Assembly (NCBI GenBank): GCA_027484315.1
Contig: JAIXTE010000095.1
Location: forward strand, 1-33,626
From: Burkholderiales bacterium
GTDB taxonomy: Bacteria > Pseudomonadota > Gammaproteobacteria > Burkholderiales > Burkholderiaceae_B
DNA: 33,626 nucleotides
Direction of reading: 5' to 3'
Part shown: piece after piece, positions 14,940 through 23,648 of the stretch
Layout: each line of letters starts with the position of its first letter
Numbering within the stretch: the stretch's first letter is position 1
Position numbers and translations under genes: made by a program
The notes under the pieces: model-generated
The model's database searches: none
What the model was told of the DNA's origin: nothing
Seen by the model: the letters and a program-made list of their open reading frames with translations, nothing else

Positions 14940-14968
14940 TTGCATTTATGAGGCAATTAGTGTATGAT
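14940..14968 (+). promoter_or_regulatory. Promoter of the 15157 operon
   Basis: TTGCAT (14940-14945), 17 bp, TATGAT (14963-14968). Predicted start near 14975, giving a leader of about 180 bases that contains the structured element at 14998-15121. Confidence 0.65.
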
Positions 14969-14997
14969 TTAATCAATCGGTGGTAAATAATTCTTCC

Positions 14998-15121
14998 GAC
15001 GTTTTATAGAGGGCTCTGGAGCCTGCTGGCTGACACCCAATCACGGGGCGGCGAACCCAGAAATGTTTCTTTTAATGCTTGCTTTGATTTTTTCTCTCAG
15101 AGCCCAGCAAAGTAAAACGTC
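14998..15121 (+). ncRNA. Structured leader RNA or small RNA candidate
   Basis: GACGTTTTA (14998-15006) pairs perfectly with TAAAACGTC (15113-15121), and GGGCTCTG (15011-15018) with CAGAGCCC (15098-15105), extended by GAG/CTC past a one-base bulge. This gives a long two-part closing stem around about 75 bases with smaller hairpins (GCC...GGC) and a T6 run at about 15088-15093. It lies between a good promoter and the gene at 15157. I match it to no known riboswitch by eye. Confidence 0.5.
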
Positions 15122-15156
15122 AGCCTACTTTATCGGGCAGTCAACGAGGAATGATC

Positions 15157-15966
15157 ATGAGCACAACAAGCACCCGCCAAGGCACTCTTAACGTATTCGA
15201 CTCGCGCCAGATCGCGTCAAGAATGCAGGCTCGCGCCAAGAGTCTCAAAATAAACCTGCCCCTTTCTGCCTCTCTGGAGTTGGTGGCCGCCGCCTTTGAT
15301 TACAACAACTATCATGAACTGTCTCAGCTTCTCAAGGGGATTGAAGGTATCGACGTCTGGGGTGTGCATGTAAACAAAGCCCGTATCATTTCGATTTTCG
15401 AGGCATACGAAAAAGCGACCGGGCACAAAACGGTTCAAATTGCCGTGCCGGTGAATGATCAAGCAGGCGAATTTTCCTACGGGCTCGTCAAGGTGAGCGG
15501 GGAGGCTATTGTTTACATGCTTGAGTGCCAATTGACTGGAGTATCCGGTTGCGACACTCCAGACGTGTACTACCCCAGTTACGCATGGAACACTGACTTG
15601 GAATTCTGTTTTCAGGAAAACATTGATCGCTCCTACTTTTGCACCACGGGTTATCACAAGCATGACGACAATGGAACCGTGGCGGTCTCCAAATTCATCT
15701 CTTTGGAATCCATGTTCACTTCTGTCCTCTTCAACCTGGCGGCCAGATTCGCCCCGGATCAAATTGAGGGCCTCGACGCTGGTAAGCAGAGTGAAGTGTC
15801 CACGCTTCTTAATGCCTCCAAGATCGTCTTTTCTGGAGATCAGCTCGACTTGATCGACCTCCTGCTTGACTCGGGTGATTTCGAGGAAATTGAAGATTCG
15901 GATTCCCTGCTATACGGGGATGGGCATCATATTGCGCCGGAAGTTCTTTTTGTTATGGAAAGGTAA
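15157..15966 (+). CDS. Unknown protein with an N-terminal helical module
   Basis: 269 residues. Of two ATGs (15151, 15157) the second has GAGGA at seven bases, the first almost none, so 15157 is used. Residues about 18-50 end in LVAAAFDYNNYHELSQLL, the same kind of N-terminal motif as in the 6591 protein. The middle has several cysteines and aromatics, the end is acidic (SGDFEEIEDSDS). Function unknown. First gene of a three-gene operon, behind a structured leader. A small GCCGG/CCGGC hairpin (15976-15997) precedes the next gene. Confidence 0.78.
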   Translation: MSTTSTRQGTLNVFDSRQIASRMQARAKSLKINLPLSASLELVAAAFDYNNYHELSQLLKGIEGIDVWGVHVNKARIISIFEAYEKATGHKTVQIAVPVNDQAGEFSYGLVKVSGEAIVYMLECQLTGVSGCDTPDVYYPSYAWNTDLEFCFQENIDRSYFCTTGYHKHDDNGTVAVSKFISLESMFTSVLFNLAARFAPDQIEGLDAGKQSEVSTLLNASKIVFSGDQLDLIDLLLDSGDFEEIEDSDSLLYGDGHHIAPEVLFVMER

Positions 15967-16024
15967 GTCGTGCACGCCGGCCGGTGTTCTCTCCGGCTTT
16001 CTATCCATCTAATTGGAGAGATAC

Positions 16025-16465
16025 ATGAAAGGTAAAGAGCTTGCTCAAATGGTCTTAAGCGGCAGCCGAATGGTCGTCTCTTTTCTGGCCCCAGTTTTGA
16101 ACAAAGAGGTGTATCTCGAACCGGGAATGAAGGGCCGTCTTGCTGGAATCAGTGACCGCGATGATGAGATTTTCATGCTCCAGATCGATCTTTCTGAGTT
16201 CGATGAGTTTAATAAGCAATTCGAGTCGGCTAACTACTTCGATAAAAATGGTAATGCTTGTCTCACTGCGCGCCAAGCGGGGTATTACAAGTCGCCCAAG
16301 GAAGAAATATACATCGGCTACGACGAAGAAATTGATTTCCTTGAAATCGACGGTGCAGATCGGTTTGCCTTGTACGAGGAATACGTGAAATCCGGGTCTG
16401 GCCTCCATTACGTTCAGTGGCTCGAAGACCGGATTCTTGCTCGGGAAAAACAGTGGTCCAGTTGA
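16025..16465 (+). CDS. Unknown acidic 146-residue protein
   Basis: Start at 16025 (GGAGAG five bases upstream); a TTG four codons earlier is less likely. Contains EPGMKGRLAGI, a strand LQIDLSEFDEFN and FESANYFDKNGNACLTARQAGYY, with a high share of D and E. No membrane segment and no family I recognise. It sits between the motif protein and the ATPase with gaps of 58 and 56 bases, so the three are probably cotranscribed. Confidence 0.75.
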   Translation: MKGKELAQMVLSGSRMVVSFLAPVLNKEVYLEPGMKGRLAGISDRDDEIFMLQIDLSEFDEFNKQFESANYFDKNGNACLTARQAGYYKSPKEEIYIGYDEEIDFLEIDGADRFALYEEYVKSGSGLHYVQWLEDRILAREKQWSS

Positions 16466-16521
16466 TTTTCAGATCCAGGGCGTCTTAATGGATCTACGCA
16501 ACCTTTACGCGGGGTTAAGGC

Positions 16522-17445
16522 ATGATTGAAGGCTTCGATTACAAATGTTCACTGGCTGCTAAGGAGGTATGTGCTTTCCCATGGGTAGCTGAGAGCGAGT
16601 TCTTCAAGAAGGACCGCAGTATTTCGTTCAAGCCTGGTCTCAACATCATCTTTGGCCCGAACGGATCTGGTAAAAGCTCCCTCCTACAAATGATGGGTAT
16701 GACCATGGCGGCGGTACAGGGCGGCCGATCTTGTGTAACCAGCAGTTGGATCTACGATCTTGTTGGCTTCCATGGGAAAGAACATGGTATTCCTGGTAAG
16801 TTGCGTCACGATGGCCAGCCCATTATGTACTTTGATGCGCGAGCCAAGGAGGGGATTGTCGGCGGAGGTTTCGACGACGATTTCTTTTCTCTCGGATTCG
16901 AGAATTCAATGCGTAGAGGCTCTACTGGTCAATTGGTATTGGCCAGGCTGGACAGGATGCTGTCTATTTTGAGAGGCGCCCAAGAGGTAATCGGGGCTTC
17001 GAGCGCAGCAACAACAAAATCCAAAAGGAAAACTTCTGGAGCCCCTGTTTCAAAAGAAAATCCGGGCCGGCGAGCTTCGGGCTCCACTTTTAACGCCGGA
17101 GCCCCATCATTCCCCACGGAGATCGAATACAAGGTGACCAGGGGTGAAAATTCTGTGTGGGCCGCCAAGTTGAAAACACTGGAAGCGCTCTTTGTTGCCT
17201 CAGTTCCTCTGGGCCCCAAAACCATGCTGTTTGATGAACCCGAATCAGGCTTCTCCATTGATTGGCAAGCGAGGTTTTGGAGCGGGTTGAGGGATAAGGT
17301 TAACCCCCATGAATTCCAGGTGATTGTTGCCACGCACAGCCCTTTTGCGCTGGGTGTCGAGGGGGCAAACTACATCGAGATGGAGGAGGGCTACATCAAG
17401 AAGAGCAAGGACGCCCTGCGTGATTTGATGCCCGCCCTGAGTTAA
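16522..17445 (+). CDS. ABC-type AAA ATPase (RecF/SMC-like, stand-alone)
   Basis: 307 residues. Walker A GPNGSGKS at 45-52, Walker B MLFDEPESG with D238-E239, and the switch histidine in ATHSPF (H272). The signature region before Walker B is short and atypical, and residues about 152-200 are a low-complexity Ala/Ser/Lys linker instead of a coiled coil. This matches small predicted ATPases of the AAA_15/AAA_21 type, which occur alone or in antiphage pairs with a nuclease. No nuclease is adjacent; the two upstream genes are unknown. TTAAGG precedes the ATG closely. A role in DNA metabolism or defence is inference. Confidence 0.85.
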   Translation: MIEGFDYKCSLAAKEVCAFPWVAESEFFKKDRSISFKPGLNIIFGPNGSGKSSLLQMMGMTMAAVQGGRSCVTSSWIYDLVGFHGKEHGIPGKLRHDGQPIMYFDARAKEGIVGGGFDDDFFSLGFENSMRRGSTGQLVLARLDRMLSILRGAQEVIGASSAATTKSKRKTSGAPVSKENPGRRASGSTFNAGAPSFPTEIEYKVTRGENSVWAAKLKTLEALFVASVPLGPKTMLFDEPESGFSIDWQARFWSGLRDKVNPHEFQVIVATHSPFALGVEGANYIEMEEGYIKKSKDALRDLMPALS

Positions 17446-17457
17446 CACCAGATTCGA

Positions 17458-17892
17458 CTATAGCGATGGGACGTGGGGTCGCCTTCTATCTTCCAGCACA
17501 ATGGCTTCAGCGTTCTTTAGAACACCTTTGAGATGCTCAATTCGGTTTGCTGCATACCGCTGGGCCTCAACAACGGCTTCATCCAATAATTGAGGAAGGT
17601 AGCCGCCAGCTTCTTCCTTGGTCACGTAACGATGCGCATCTTTGGCGCAGCATGCTCCAAGATGAGCCTGACCAAGGACCTCGGTATCCCCGGGAATGCT
17701 GGCTTTCAGCTCAATCCTGAACCATTCAAAGTTCCTAATTCGATCGAATTCCTTCTGTGTGAATCCGCATTCTTTTAAGAAATGCCTCTCCATCGAGATG
17801 TCTTCCTCTGGGTGAACTGCATACCGAATCTCAAACCCCTTGTGTATCAAGGGAAACTGAAGCTCTTTGGCGGTGGGTTTCAATTTCTTCAT
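17458..17892 (-). CDS. Unknown 144-residue protein
   Basis: AAGGAA lies eight bases before the ATG at 17892. Basic N-terminus (MKKLKPTAKEL), a middle with FEWFRIELKASIPGDTEVLG that looks like a beta strand pair, two adjacent cysteines (GACC), and a C-terminal helix. No family recognised. Convergent with the ATPase gene, 12 bases away. The 176-bp gap on its upstream side separates it from the divergent gene at 18069 and holds no other gene I can support. Confidence 0.7.
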   Translation of the reverse strand: MKKLKPTAKELQFPLIHKGFEIRYAVHPEEDISMERHFLKECGFTQKEFDRIRNFEWFRIELKASIPGDTEVLGQAHLGACCAKDAHRYVTKEEAGGYLPQLLDEAVVEAQRYAANRIEHLKGVLKNAEAIVLEDRRRPHVPSL

Positions 17893-18068
17893 CTCTGCGT
17901 TCCTTTTATTTTCTCTGCCTGTAATTAAATCACATGGCTTGGTCGAGGTCGATTTTTCGAGCCCCTGAACAGCAGACAGAGGTCTAGTGCATTTTCGCGC
18001 TCATTTTCCTTGGGCTTTGTGGGGCCTTGCACTTACCCTGATTTTATTCAGTTACGCGCCCTTATTTC

Positions 18069-19133
18069 ATGCCACAGACCGCCTTGAAAATTCGTTCGAA
18101 ATCTCACCTTCTGCCGCCGCAGGACCAACAAAGCTATGCAGCATCCAGGTACAGCAAAGTTCCACTTCAGGAGCGGCACGATGTCGCGTTTGAGGCCGGA
18201 CTAGGCTTACTTGCGCAGATCAAAAAGCAGTTCAATAAGCATGACGAGGTTGAGCTAAGCTATGCATCCTCCCAGTTGAGTCCGGAGCATTACAAAGCCT
18301 ACCGATGGATGACGAATCAGCGCGCCAAGCTTCACAAAAACAAACTCTCAAAAAAAGAGGCCCAACGCATTCTCAAAGCGGTTGATGGATTCTTCACCGG
18401 GATGAAGGGCCACGACGACTTGGTTTCGATGGGGCGTTGGTTTCAGACACCTCCAGGAGAACTTGCGGTGACCAAGCGCGTTCGGCTCAACCCCCTTCAG
18501 AAAAAAGATGAACAGATCGCCTGGACAGATGAATCCGACATGAATGATGTGCTGGATGCCTTTGTTCTGGCATTCAGAATTCACCACAACACACAAGAGG
18601 ATGCAGACAAAATGCCCCAGGCGGCCTCAATGCTTGGGAAGATGACCGCCGGCAGGGTTCACAGCAAACTGCTTGACAAAAGTGTGGTCGGGCTCGATTT
18701 CGTGATCTCTACAGAATTGATGCGGCGTCTTCTGCCGTGCAGGACGCGCACCTTCTCCGGGCAGCTTGCCTGGTTCACAGAGGGCATCGACTACGTGGGT
18801 TCGCCAACCACGCGACGCAGATTCTACAGCGTGCATGGCATTGCCACTTACGTGGACCGCTTGGTGCGTTCCTACGTGGACACCGAACACCCCAATCACC
18901 TATTGGCCCGTCCAGAGAGTAGGGTCCGTCTGGCCAAGCAGGTCACGCGCATCCTTGATGATTGGCCAACGGATATCCTTCAGGACGACATCAGGAACTT
19001 TTTGGAGGGAATGCTCAGCGTGATTCGCTCCATCAAGGTTGGCCCAAAACCAGGAACCAAGAACGTAGCTCAGGGTATCCCCAAACGAGCGGTTCGGCCC
19101 TCGCGCGCAGGCGCTGTTGCGTTACCATTGTGA
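18069..19133 (+). CDS. Unknown 354-residue protein
   Basis: ATG at 18069 is the only possible normal start after an in-frame TGA at 18039, although no ribosome-binding site is visible. The protein is basic and mostly helical, with many histidines, a lysine-rich stretch (KLHKNKLSKKEAQRIL) and a basic C-terminal tail (PKRAVRPSRAG). No catalytic motif is evident. DNA or RNA binding is possible from charge alone. Followed 20 bases later by the 19154 gene, and both end at a strong terminator. Confidence 0.7.
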   Translation: MPQTALKIRSKSHLLPPQDQQSYAASRYSKVPLQERHDVAFEAGLGLLAQIKKQFNKHDEVELSYASSQLSPEHYKAYRWMTNQRAKLHKNKLSKKEAQRILKAVDGFFTGMKGHDDLVSMGRWFQTPPGELAVTKRVRLNPLQKKDEQIAWTDESDMNDVLDAFVLAFRIHHNTQEDADKMPQAASMLGKMTAGRVHSKLLDKSVVGLDFVISTELMRRLLPCRTRTFSGQLAWFTEGIDYVGSPTTRRRFYSVHGIATYVDRLVRSYVDTEHPNHLLARPESRVRLAKQVTRILDDWPTDILQDDIRNFLEGMLSVIRSIKVGPKPGTKNVAQGIPKRAVRPSRAGAVALPL

Positions 19134-19153
19134 AAACCCACGGAGCAGATCCC

Positions 19154-19885
19154 ATGACTCAAGACCAATACTCCATCTTTAACGATGAGCGAATCAAAGA
19201 AGCAATTAAGCAGGCGCCTATGGATTCGTCCATCTATCTGGTCGAGGGAGACCGAGGCTATGAGCTGAAGAAATCCTACTCGACAGAGAGTTTTGAAGAC
19301 CACCACAGGACAGTGGACTGCCAGATTTTGACGCTGGACGAATTCAACAAGCAGGAATTCGATACTGACCCTGCCTATGCTTCCATCTATGTCTCCCCCA
19401 GAAATCGAAGCCTTTTTTACCCAGGCGACGACTTTCACCCCATGAAGATGAAAGAAAAGGGTTTTAAGCTCTTTCCTGTGATTGAAACAGACCACAGTAC
19501 CATCTCGTTGCGCTTCGGCTCAACCAAGTCGGAGGGTATGCATTGGGATGAGTCGATTTCGTTTATTATGTTGCCGCCGGATTCTGAATTGACCGAAGTC
19601 ACCCCAGCGGATCTGCAGTGCCTTGAAGACTGGATCAATAACCATGGTTGCCAGGTCAGCCTATATGACAACACGGGCACTCTGATTTGCTCTGGCGACC
19701 CAGTATTCTCCAGCAGGGAAGAAGATGCGCTGGATGCGCTGTGTAGCCGTCTTGAATGCAATGAAATCGAGGCGCTTGACGAACTAACGTCAGAAGTTCA
19801 GATCGTTGATTCTGAAGATTTTGATGAAAAATTCGGGAAGGCTGAGGTGGTCACCATCAGGCGCCGCAACCAACCTGGATTTTGA
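19154..19885 (+). CDS. Unknown acidic 243-residue protein
   Basis: Start at 19154 is chosen for GGAG nine bases upstream; the frame runs open 64 codons further back across the previous gene, which is a shadow. The protein is strongly acidic, with FDTDPAYASIYVSPRNRSLF and a C-terminal DELTSEVQIVDSEDFDEKFG. No membrane segment or recognised motif. Last gene before the terminator at 19916. Confidence 0.75.
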   Translation: MTQDQYSIFNDERIKEAIKQAPMDSSIYLVEGDRGYELKKSYSTESFEDHHRTVDCQILTLDEFNKQEFDTDPAYASIYVSPRNRSLFYPGDDFHPMKMKEKGFKLFPVIETDHSTISLRFGSTKSEGMHWDESISFIMLPPDSELTEVTPADLQCLEDWINNHGCQVSLYDNTGTLICSGDPVFSSREEDALDALCSRLECNEIEALDELTSEVQIVDSEDFDEKFGKAEVVTIRRRNQPGF

Positions 19886-19915
19886 CTGGTTAACTTATTC
19901 ACCGACTTTGAATTC

Positions 19916-19938
19916 AAAAGCCCCCGCGGGGGCTTTTC
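19916..19938. terminator. Bidirectional rho-independent terminator
   Basis: AAAAGCCCCC (19916-19925), GC, GGGGGCTTTT (19928-19937): a perfect 10-bp stem with A/T tracts on both sides. It serves the plus gene ending at 19885 and the minus gene ending at 19953. Confidence 0.9.
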
Positions 19939-19952
19939 TCATTTCTGGATAA

Positions 19953-20426
19953 TCAACCAAGCCCAGGCGGTGCAACTCTTTGTGTTGGAGTTACTGACGG
20001 CTCGCGCATATTTTCAAATTCCCGGATGCCGTATTGGGCCATTTTCTCTCCGATGGTCTGCTCAATCTGGAATTTCCAGGAATCGTCACTGAAAAAATGC
20101 GAAGCGAGGTCTCCAGACTTTACACCCAGTGTTTGCTGAATTTTGCTAACAGTTTCATTTTCGATATTTTCAAGGAACTCGGCCAGTTTGTGGTGGAGAT
20201 CAATGAGGTGGGAGTTGATGTTGATAATCGCCTCCACTTCGCTGCCCGTCATGCTGTAGCTTGAGGGGTCGGTATCGTGGATCCCGCTTTCATCGCGCCG
20301 TGGGTCGTGGATGCACGTGTAATCGTGGGTGACGGTGACGAGTTGATAGTGCAGCCCAGGCTTTGGATCCCCGTAATCTATGCAATCACCTGCGATCTGG
20401 CCAACTTCAATGAGTGGGTTTTTCAT
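19953..20426 (-). CDS. Unknown 157-residue protein
   Basis: Start at 20426 chosen for AAAGGA six bases upstream; the open frame extends 24 codons further without such a site. Contains HYQLVTVTHDYTCIHDPRRDE, then a helical region (IININSHLIDLHHKLAEFLENIENE) with coiled-coil character. No family recognised. Last gene of the minus-strand series and ends at the strong terminator at 19916. Confidence 0.7.
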   Translation of the reverse strand: MKNPLIEVGQIAGDCIDYGDPKPGLHYQLVTVTHDYTCIHDPRRDESGIHDTDPSSYSMTGSEVEAIININSHLIDLHHKLAEFLENIENETVSKIQQTLGVKSGDLASHFFSDDSWKFQIEQTIGEKMAQYGIREFENMREPSVTPTQRVAPPGLG

Positions 20427-20516
20427 GAATTTCCTTTGCTGATTAGATCCAACCTGCGTGACCGGAGTAAAAACGCGCCACGGCAAATGTTGGGACAAAA
20501 ATGTTCAAACACTACT

Positions 20517-20663
20517 TTAGCCAGCCCTTGACCTCAATGATGTGCCGGTTTCGGTACCCGTGATCCAATGTGCATTGTCATGCATATGGTTGTCTTTAAT
20601 CAAATCGGCAGCCGTGTTTTCTTCAGATGGCCAGCTTTGACCTTGAACGACCCACCAATGCAT
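20517..20663 (-). CDS. Possible small 48-residue protein
   Basis: The ATG at 20663 has GGAGG eight bases upstream, and the frame gives MHWWVVQGQSWPSEEN and then DLIKDNHMHDNAHWITG. It is rich in H and W, has no membrane segment and ends at TAA. The frame overlaps the end of the preceding gene only upstream of this start. Its position and spacing (22 bases after the 20686 stop) fit the operon. Family unknown. Confidence 0.5.
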   Translation of the reverse strand: MHWWVVQGQSWPSEENTAADLIKDNHMHDNAHWITGTETGTSLRSRAG

Positions 20664-20685
20664 TTGGTCATGCCTCCCGCCGGCG

Positions 20686-22254
20686 TCAAATTTTGGGGCT
20701 GCCGGTTGATACAACTGCAACCGTTTTGTTTGCGAGAGGTAGCCCCCGAGATATGGCTTCCCTCCTCATTGAATTGTCGTCGGTCTCGTAAATTCTGATT
20801 TCGGAAATCTTCGACTTCAGGAATGTGATGACTTCAGTTGGCAAGCTGCTAGGGACCACCGCCACGGCGAACTCACCAAGATCAACAGCACGCTGCATTT
20901 TTGCCTCAAAGTAAGGCACATGGGAGTCCCTGACATCCTCAACAAGCCTTTTAAAGGTTTTGATGGCATCTCTTGTTACTTCTTTGCGATCGCCTTCAAA
21001 TGAGACGCCGTATGCGGCAAAAGCGTGCATGATCTCGCCATCTGTCGGAATGCCACCTTCTTTTTTTGCCAAGAAAGGGAAAAGGATCCCCAGCGGTGTG
21101 TACACGTGCTCCCTGTTTTTCTTACCAAGACCGCGGGAGAACATGTAAGTGGTCAGCTTTTTTGAGAGACCATCGATTCGCTGGGACTCCTCAGCGATCG
21201 TCGCTTCATCCCCAAGAATGCGCATTGCAGCAGCCACCTGGCTAGTGGTTTTTAAGAGAGTGATGGAGGCCGCCTTAAGTCTCCCCTGAGAGACAGAATC
21301 GAACTCCTCAGAGCCGACGTAACTGGACTTGAGGTGCTTTGCCAAGGACTCCGCGGTTAACCTTGTGAAGCCCCTCGGGTTTTTGATGTATTGATCGGGG
21401 GATATCGCCAGGACCAACTCATGGATTAGCAATTCAAATCTTTTTCTCAGACCTTTGCTGTTTGACAGCGTCCTGCTGATTTCTCTGGCGGTGGCGTCCT
21501 TGTCGTATTTTGGATACCCCGACCCCTTAAGGACTTCCGTTTTTATAGATTCAGATGCGGCATTGCGAATTGTGGCCGCGTCCAAAACCGGCGGCGCAGG
21601 AGGAGGGTTAACGTTACGGTCGATGAATCTTGAAATCCTATCCAAGAGGTCTTGATCGTCTATAGCCTTACGTACGACGCCTTCATCCATACTTTCGAAT
21701 TGTTTGCCGCTATTCAAAGCAACCACGTGAGAAATGATCATCTTTCTCAAGGGATTGGGGGTCGACTCAATTCGAGGGTCTAGACCTTCGTGCCAGAGAA
21801 ATTGCATCGATAAGCCAATGTTGCTCTGCAAAATGTTCTTGAGCCTATCCCGGGCGTGAGGTATTCGATCCGTCTTGTGGACCAATGGGTCCACCGCGCT
21901 AATCCAGTCTTCAAGCTCCATTTCCATGAGGAACTCGTCGCTTTTTTTTAGGCAGTCCCGCACCTTTGATTTATCGATCTTGGCCCAGGCCACCGGCGCT
22001 TTTTTTACATAGGCATCGCCGGAGAAAACCAATGCTCCCGATTCTGGTCGTGCAAGGATGCCCGGTGCGATCAGGGTTATCTCGCCAAAATCCGTCATTG
22101 GGTTGTCAGCTCGTGCTATTGCCAAAGACGGACAAACAAGTGCACCCATCTCTTTTGCAAAGAGCAGTGATTCCATCGACAGGTTATGCTGGAGGATGTA
22201 CCGATCGTTCTGACCTTTTACGTCACTATCCGCTGAGTGTTTCACAACACGCAT
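20686..22254 (-). CDS. Polyvalent-protein-like 522-residue protein
   Basis: Start at 22254 chosen for AAGGGAG five bases upstream. Residues about 15-95 (RYILQHNLSMESLLFAKEMG, then PSLAIARADNPMTDFGEITL and FSGDAYV) match, by eye, the N-terminal segment common in very large polyvalent proteins of phages and conjugative elements, where it joins methylase, helicase and protease-like domains. Here it heads a shorter protein whose remaining 400 residues are helical and unrecognised, so it may be a detached or reduced form. It has no membrane helix. Internal gene of the minus-strand series. Confidence 0.65.
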   Translation of the reverse strand: MRVVKHSADSDVKGQNDRYILQHNLSMESLLFAKEMGALVCPSLAIARADNPMTDFGEITLIAPGILARPESGALVFSGDAYVKKAPVAWAKIDKSKVRDCLKKSDEFLMEMELEDWISAVDPLVHKTDRIPHARDRLKNILQSNIGLSMQFLWHEGLDPRIESTPNPLRKMIISHVVALNSGKQFESMDEGVVRKAIDDQDLLDRISRFIDRNVNPPPAPPVLDAATIRNAASESIKTEVLKGSGYPKYDKDATAREISRTLSNSKGLRKRFELLIHELVLAISPDQYIKNPRGFTRLTAESLAKHLKSSYVGSEEFDSVSQGRLKAASITLLKTTSQVAAAMRILGDEATIAEESQRIDGLSKKLTTYMFSRGLGKKNREHVYTPLGILFPFLAKKEGGIPTDGEIMHAFAAYGVSFEGDRKEVTRDAIKTFKRLVEDVRDSHVPYFEAKMQRAVDLGEFAVAVVPSSLPTEVITFLKSKISEIRIYETDDNSMRREAISRGLPLANKTVAVVSTGSPKI

Positions 22255-22347
22255 TTTGTCTCCCTTCGTTTTCCTTACAGGATAGCAGGCAGCCAAAATT
22301 TCAACATCGAAAAACGGAGGGAGTAAGCAGTATCTGTCGGGGAGGCG

Positions 22348-22668
22348 TCAGAACTTTGGAGACTCGGCCCTGGCTGCGCAGGGCGCCGGGAACTTCCGGT
22401 CGGAGGAGTAGAAGTGATGCACGTCGTTTGTGAAGCTGTAAGCGATGAACAAATTTCTTGGCAGATCGACAAAAAATGTATCGCAAGACTTCAGGATTTG
22501 CTCGGTGAATCTGCTGGCCTTCACATATCCAAAAAATACCTCACGATCAACAACAACGGCCTCCTCCAGTGCACAGGTAAATGCAGAGGCGTCGCTGTAA
22601 CCCAGAGCGTCGACGACACACTCTCCATCGGCATCAAAGGCGTTCACGCAGTTTCCCAGATAGGACAT
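22348..22668 (-). CDS. Unknown 106-residue protein
   Basis: CGGAGG lies just upstream of the ATG at 22668, a strong ribosome-binding site, and the gap to the Sel1 gene is 13 bases, which supports a real gene. The sequence has a mixed alpha/beta look (FFVDLPRNLFIAYSFTNDVHHFY) with several cysteines. No family recognised. Confidence 0.6.
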   Translation of the reverse strand: MSYLGNCVNAFDADGECVVDALGYSDASAFTCALEEAVVVDREVFFGYVKASRFTEQILKSCDTFFVDLPRNLFIAYSFTNDVHHFYSSDRKFPAPCAARAESPKF

Positions 22669-22681
22669 CCCTTATCCTCCG

Positions 22682-23305
22682 TCAGTACCTCGTGGGCATC
22701 TCTTTTCGAATTTTATTCTCAAGATCGCGCGCCCTGGATTTTTGCTCGGATGTCAGTATCTTGTTCATTCGTTCCACGCCCTTTTCACCGAGCTGCTCGC
22801 CCGCGCGATTGGCCAACCGGTAAAGAGCGAATGCCTTAATTGGGTCCTTTTGAACCCCCTGACCAAGCTCCAGTGCTCTGGCGTAGCGCGCATGGGCTTC
22901 CGTATTGCCTTGCTCGCTGGACATCTTGTAAAGCTGCGTGGACCGGTTGATGTCAAGTTGAACGCCGCGGCCAAATTCAGTGAGATACCCGAGCCTGACT
23001 TGTGCGCGGTCATCGCCCTGGGAGGCTGCCATCGCAAACCATTGGGCAGCCTTTTCAATGTCTTTTTTGGTATTCAGCCCGTTGAGATAGGACATCCCCA
23101 ATTGATATTGGGCTTTCGCATCCCCTTGCTCTGCAGCGATCCCCAGGGACTGCAGGGCAGTAGAGGATTTTTTCTCCAGAACTCCCGGCGTGATTATTGG
23201 GCGCACCTCGAATGTCGGATCAGCAGGCAACCCCTGCGCGAATACAGAAGCGGATATGCAAAGTAGGGCGGCTGAGAGAATGCGGTTTTTCGCAGTGTGA
23301 AACAT
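22682..23305 (-). CDS. Secreted Sel1-repeat protein
   Basis: 207 residues. Residues 1-23 are a Sec signal peptide ending in VFA-Q. From about residue 50 there are three clear and one partial Sel1-like repeats of about 36 residues: AEQGDAKAQYQLGMSYLNG, ASQGDDRAQVRLGYLTEFG, SEQGNTEAHARYARALELG. Sel1 repeats form helical solenoids that hold other proteins; a periplasmic scaffolding role is likely. It may support the membrane M41 peptidase of the same transcription direction, but this is only context. Confidence 0.88.
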   Translation of the reverse strand: MFHTAKNRILSAALLCISASVFAQGLPADPTFEVRPIITPGVLEKKSSTALQSLGIAAEQGDAKAQYQLGMSYLNGLNTKKDIEKAAQWFAMAASQGDDRAQVRLGYLTEFGRGVQLDINRSTQLYKMSSEQGNTEAHARYARALELGQGVQKDPIKAFALYRLANRAGEQLGEKGVERMNKILTSEQKSRARDLENKIRKEMPTRY

Positions 23306-23324
23306 TTAAAGCTCTCGGAGATGT

Positions 23325-23648
23325 TTAAAACGATGGGCCAGACCTTTTTTGGGCGCTTACGACGAAACTGCCGTCATTTCTCGTCTCGATGGGTCGACTG
23401 ATTAGAGCATCGTAGCCCTCTTGTTCGACTGCTTTCAAGGTGTCTATCTCTACGTCCCGATTCAAAAGAGTGCGCTGGGAGACAAAGCCCAGTCCAGTTG
23501 TGAAGTAGGAATCCGAAGTAATTGCGGATTTCGCCTCAATGTTCAAGGTTTGCCCGTCTCCGTTAGCAGATATCTCCTCCAATCCCTCTACGTCTGACAG
23601 GCGTTCTGCCAGTGCCTCGCTGATTGTCGATGAACCAATAATTTTCAT
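23325..23648 (-). CDS. Unknown 107-residue protein
   Basis: AAGGGGG lies six bases before the ATG at 23648. The sequence looks like a small alpha/beta domain (LNIEAKSAITSDSYFTTGLG). No membrane segment and no family recognised. It follows a terminator and a 160-bp gap, so it may start its own transcript. In that gap an AAGTGTT...AACACTT repeat (arms near 23668 and 23714) could be an operator. Confidence 0.65.
   Translation of the reverse strand: MKIIGSSTISEALAERLSDVEGLEEISANGDGQTLNIEAKSAITSDSYFTTGLGFVSQRTLLNRDVEIDTLKAVEQEGYDALISRPIETRNDGSFVVSAQKRSGPSF

Noticed and set aside
15217-15762. 181-codon minus-strand open frame
   Set aside because: Antisense shadow of the 15157 gene; no start signal, and its composition is what reverse reading would give.
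17987-18193. 68-codon plus-strand frame with a signal-like N-terminus
   Set aside because: It overlaps the longer 18069 gene in another frame and its second half looks like out-of-frame translation.
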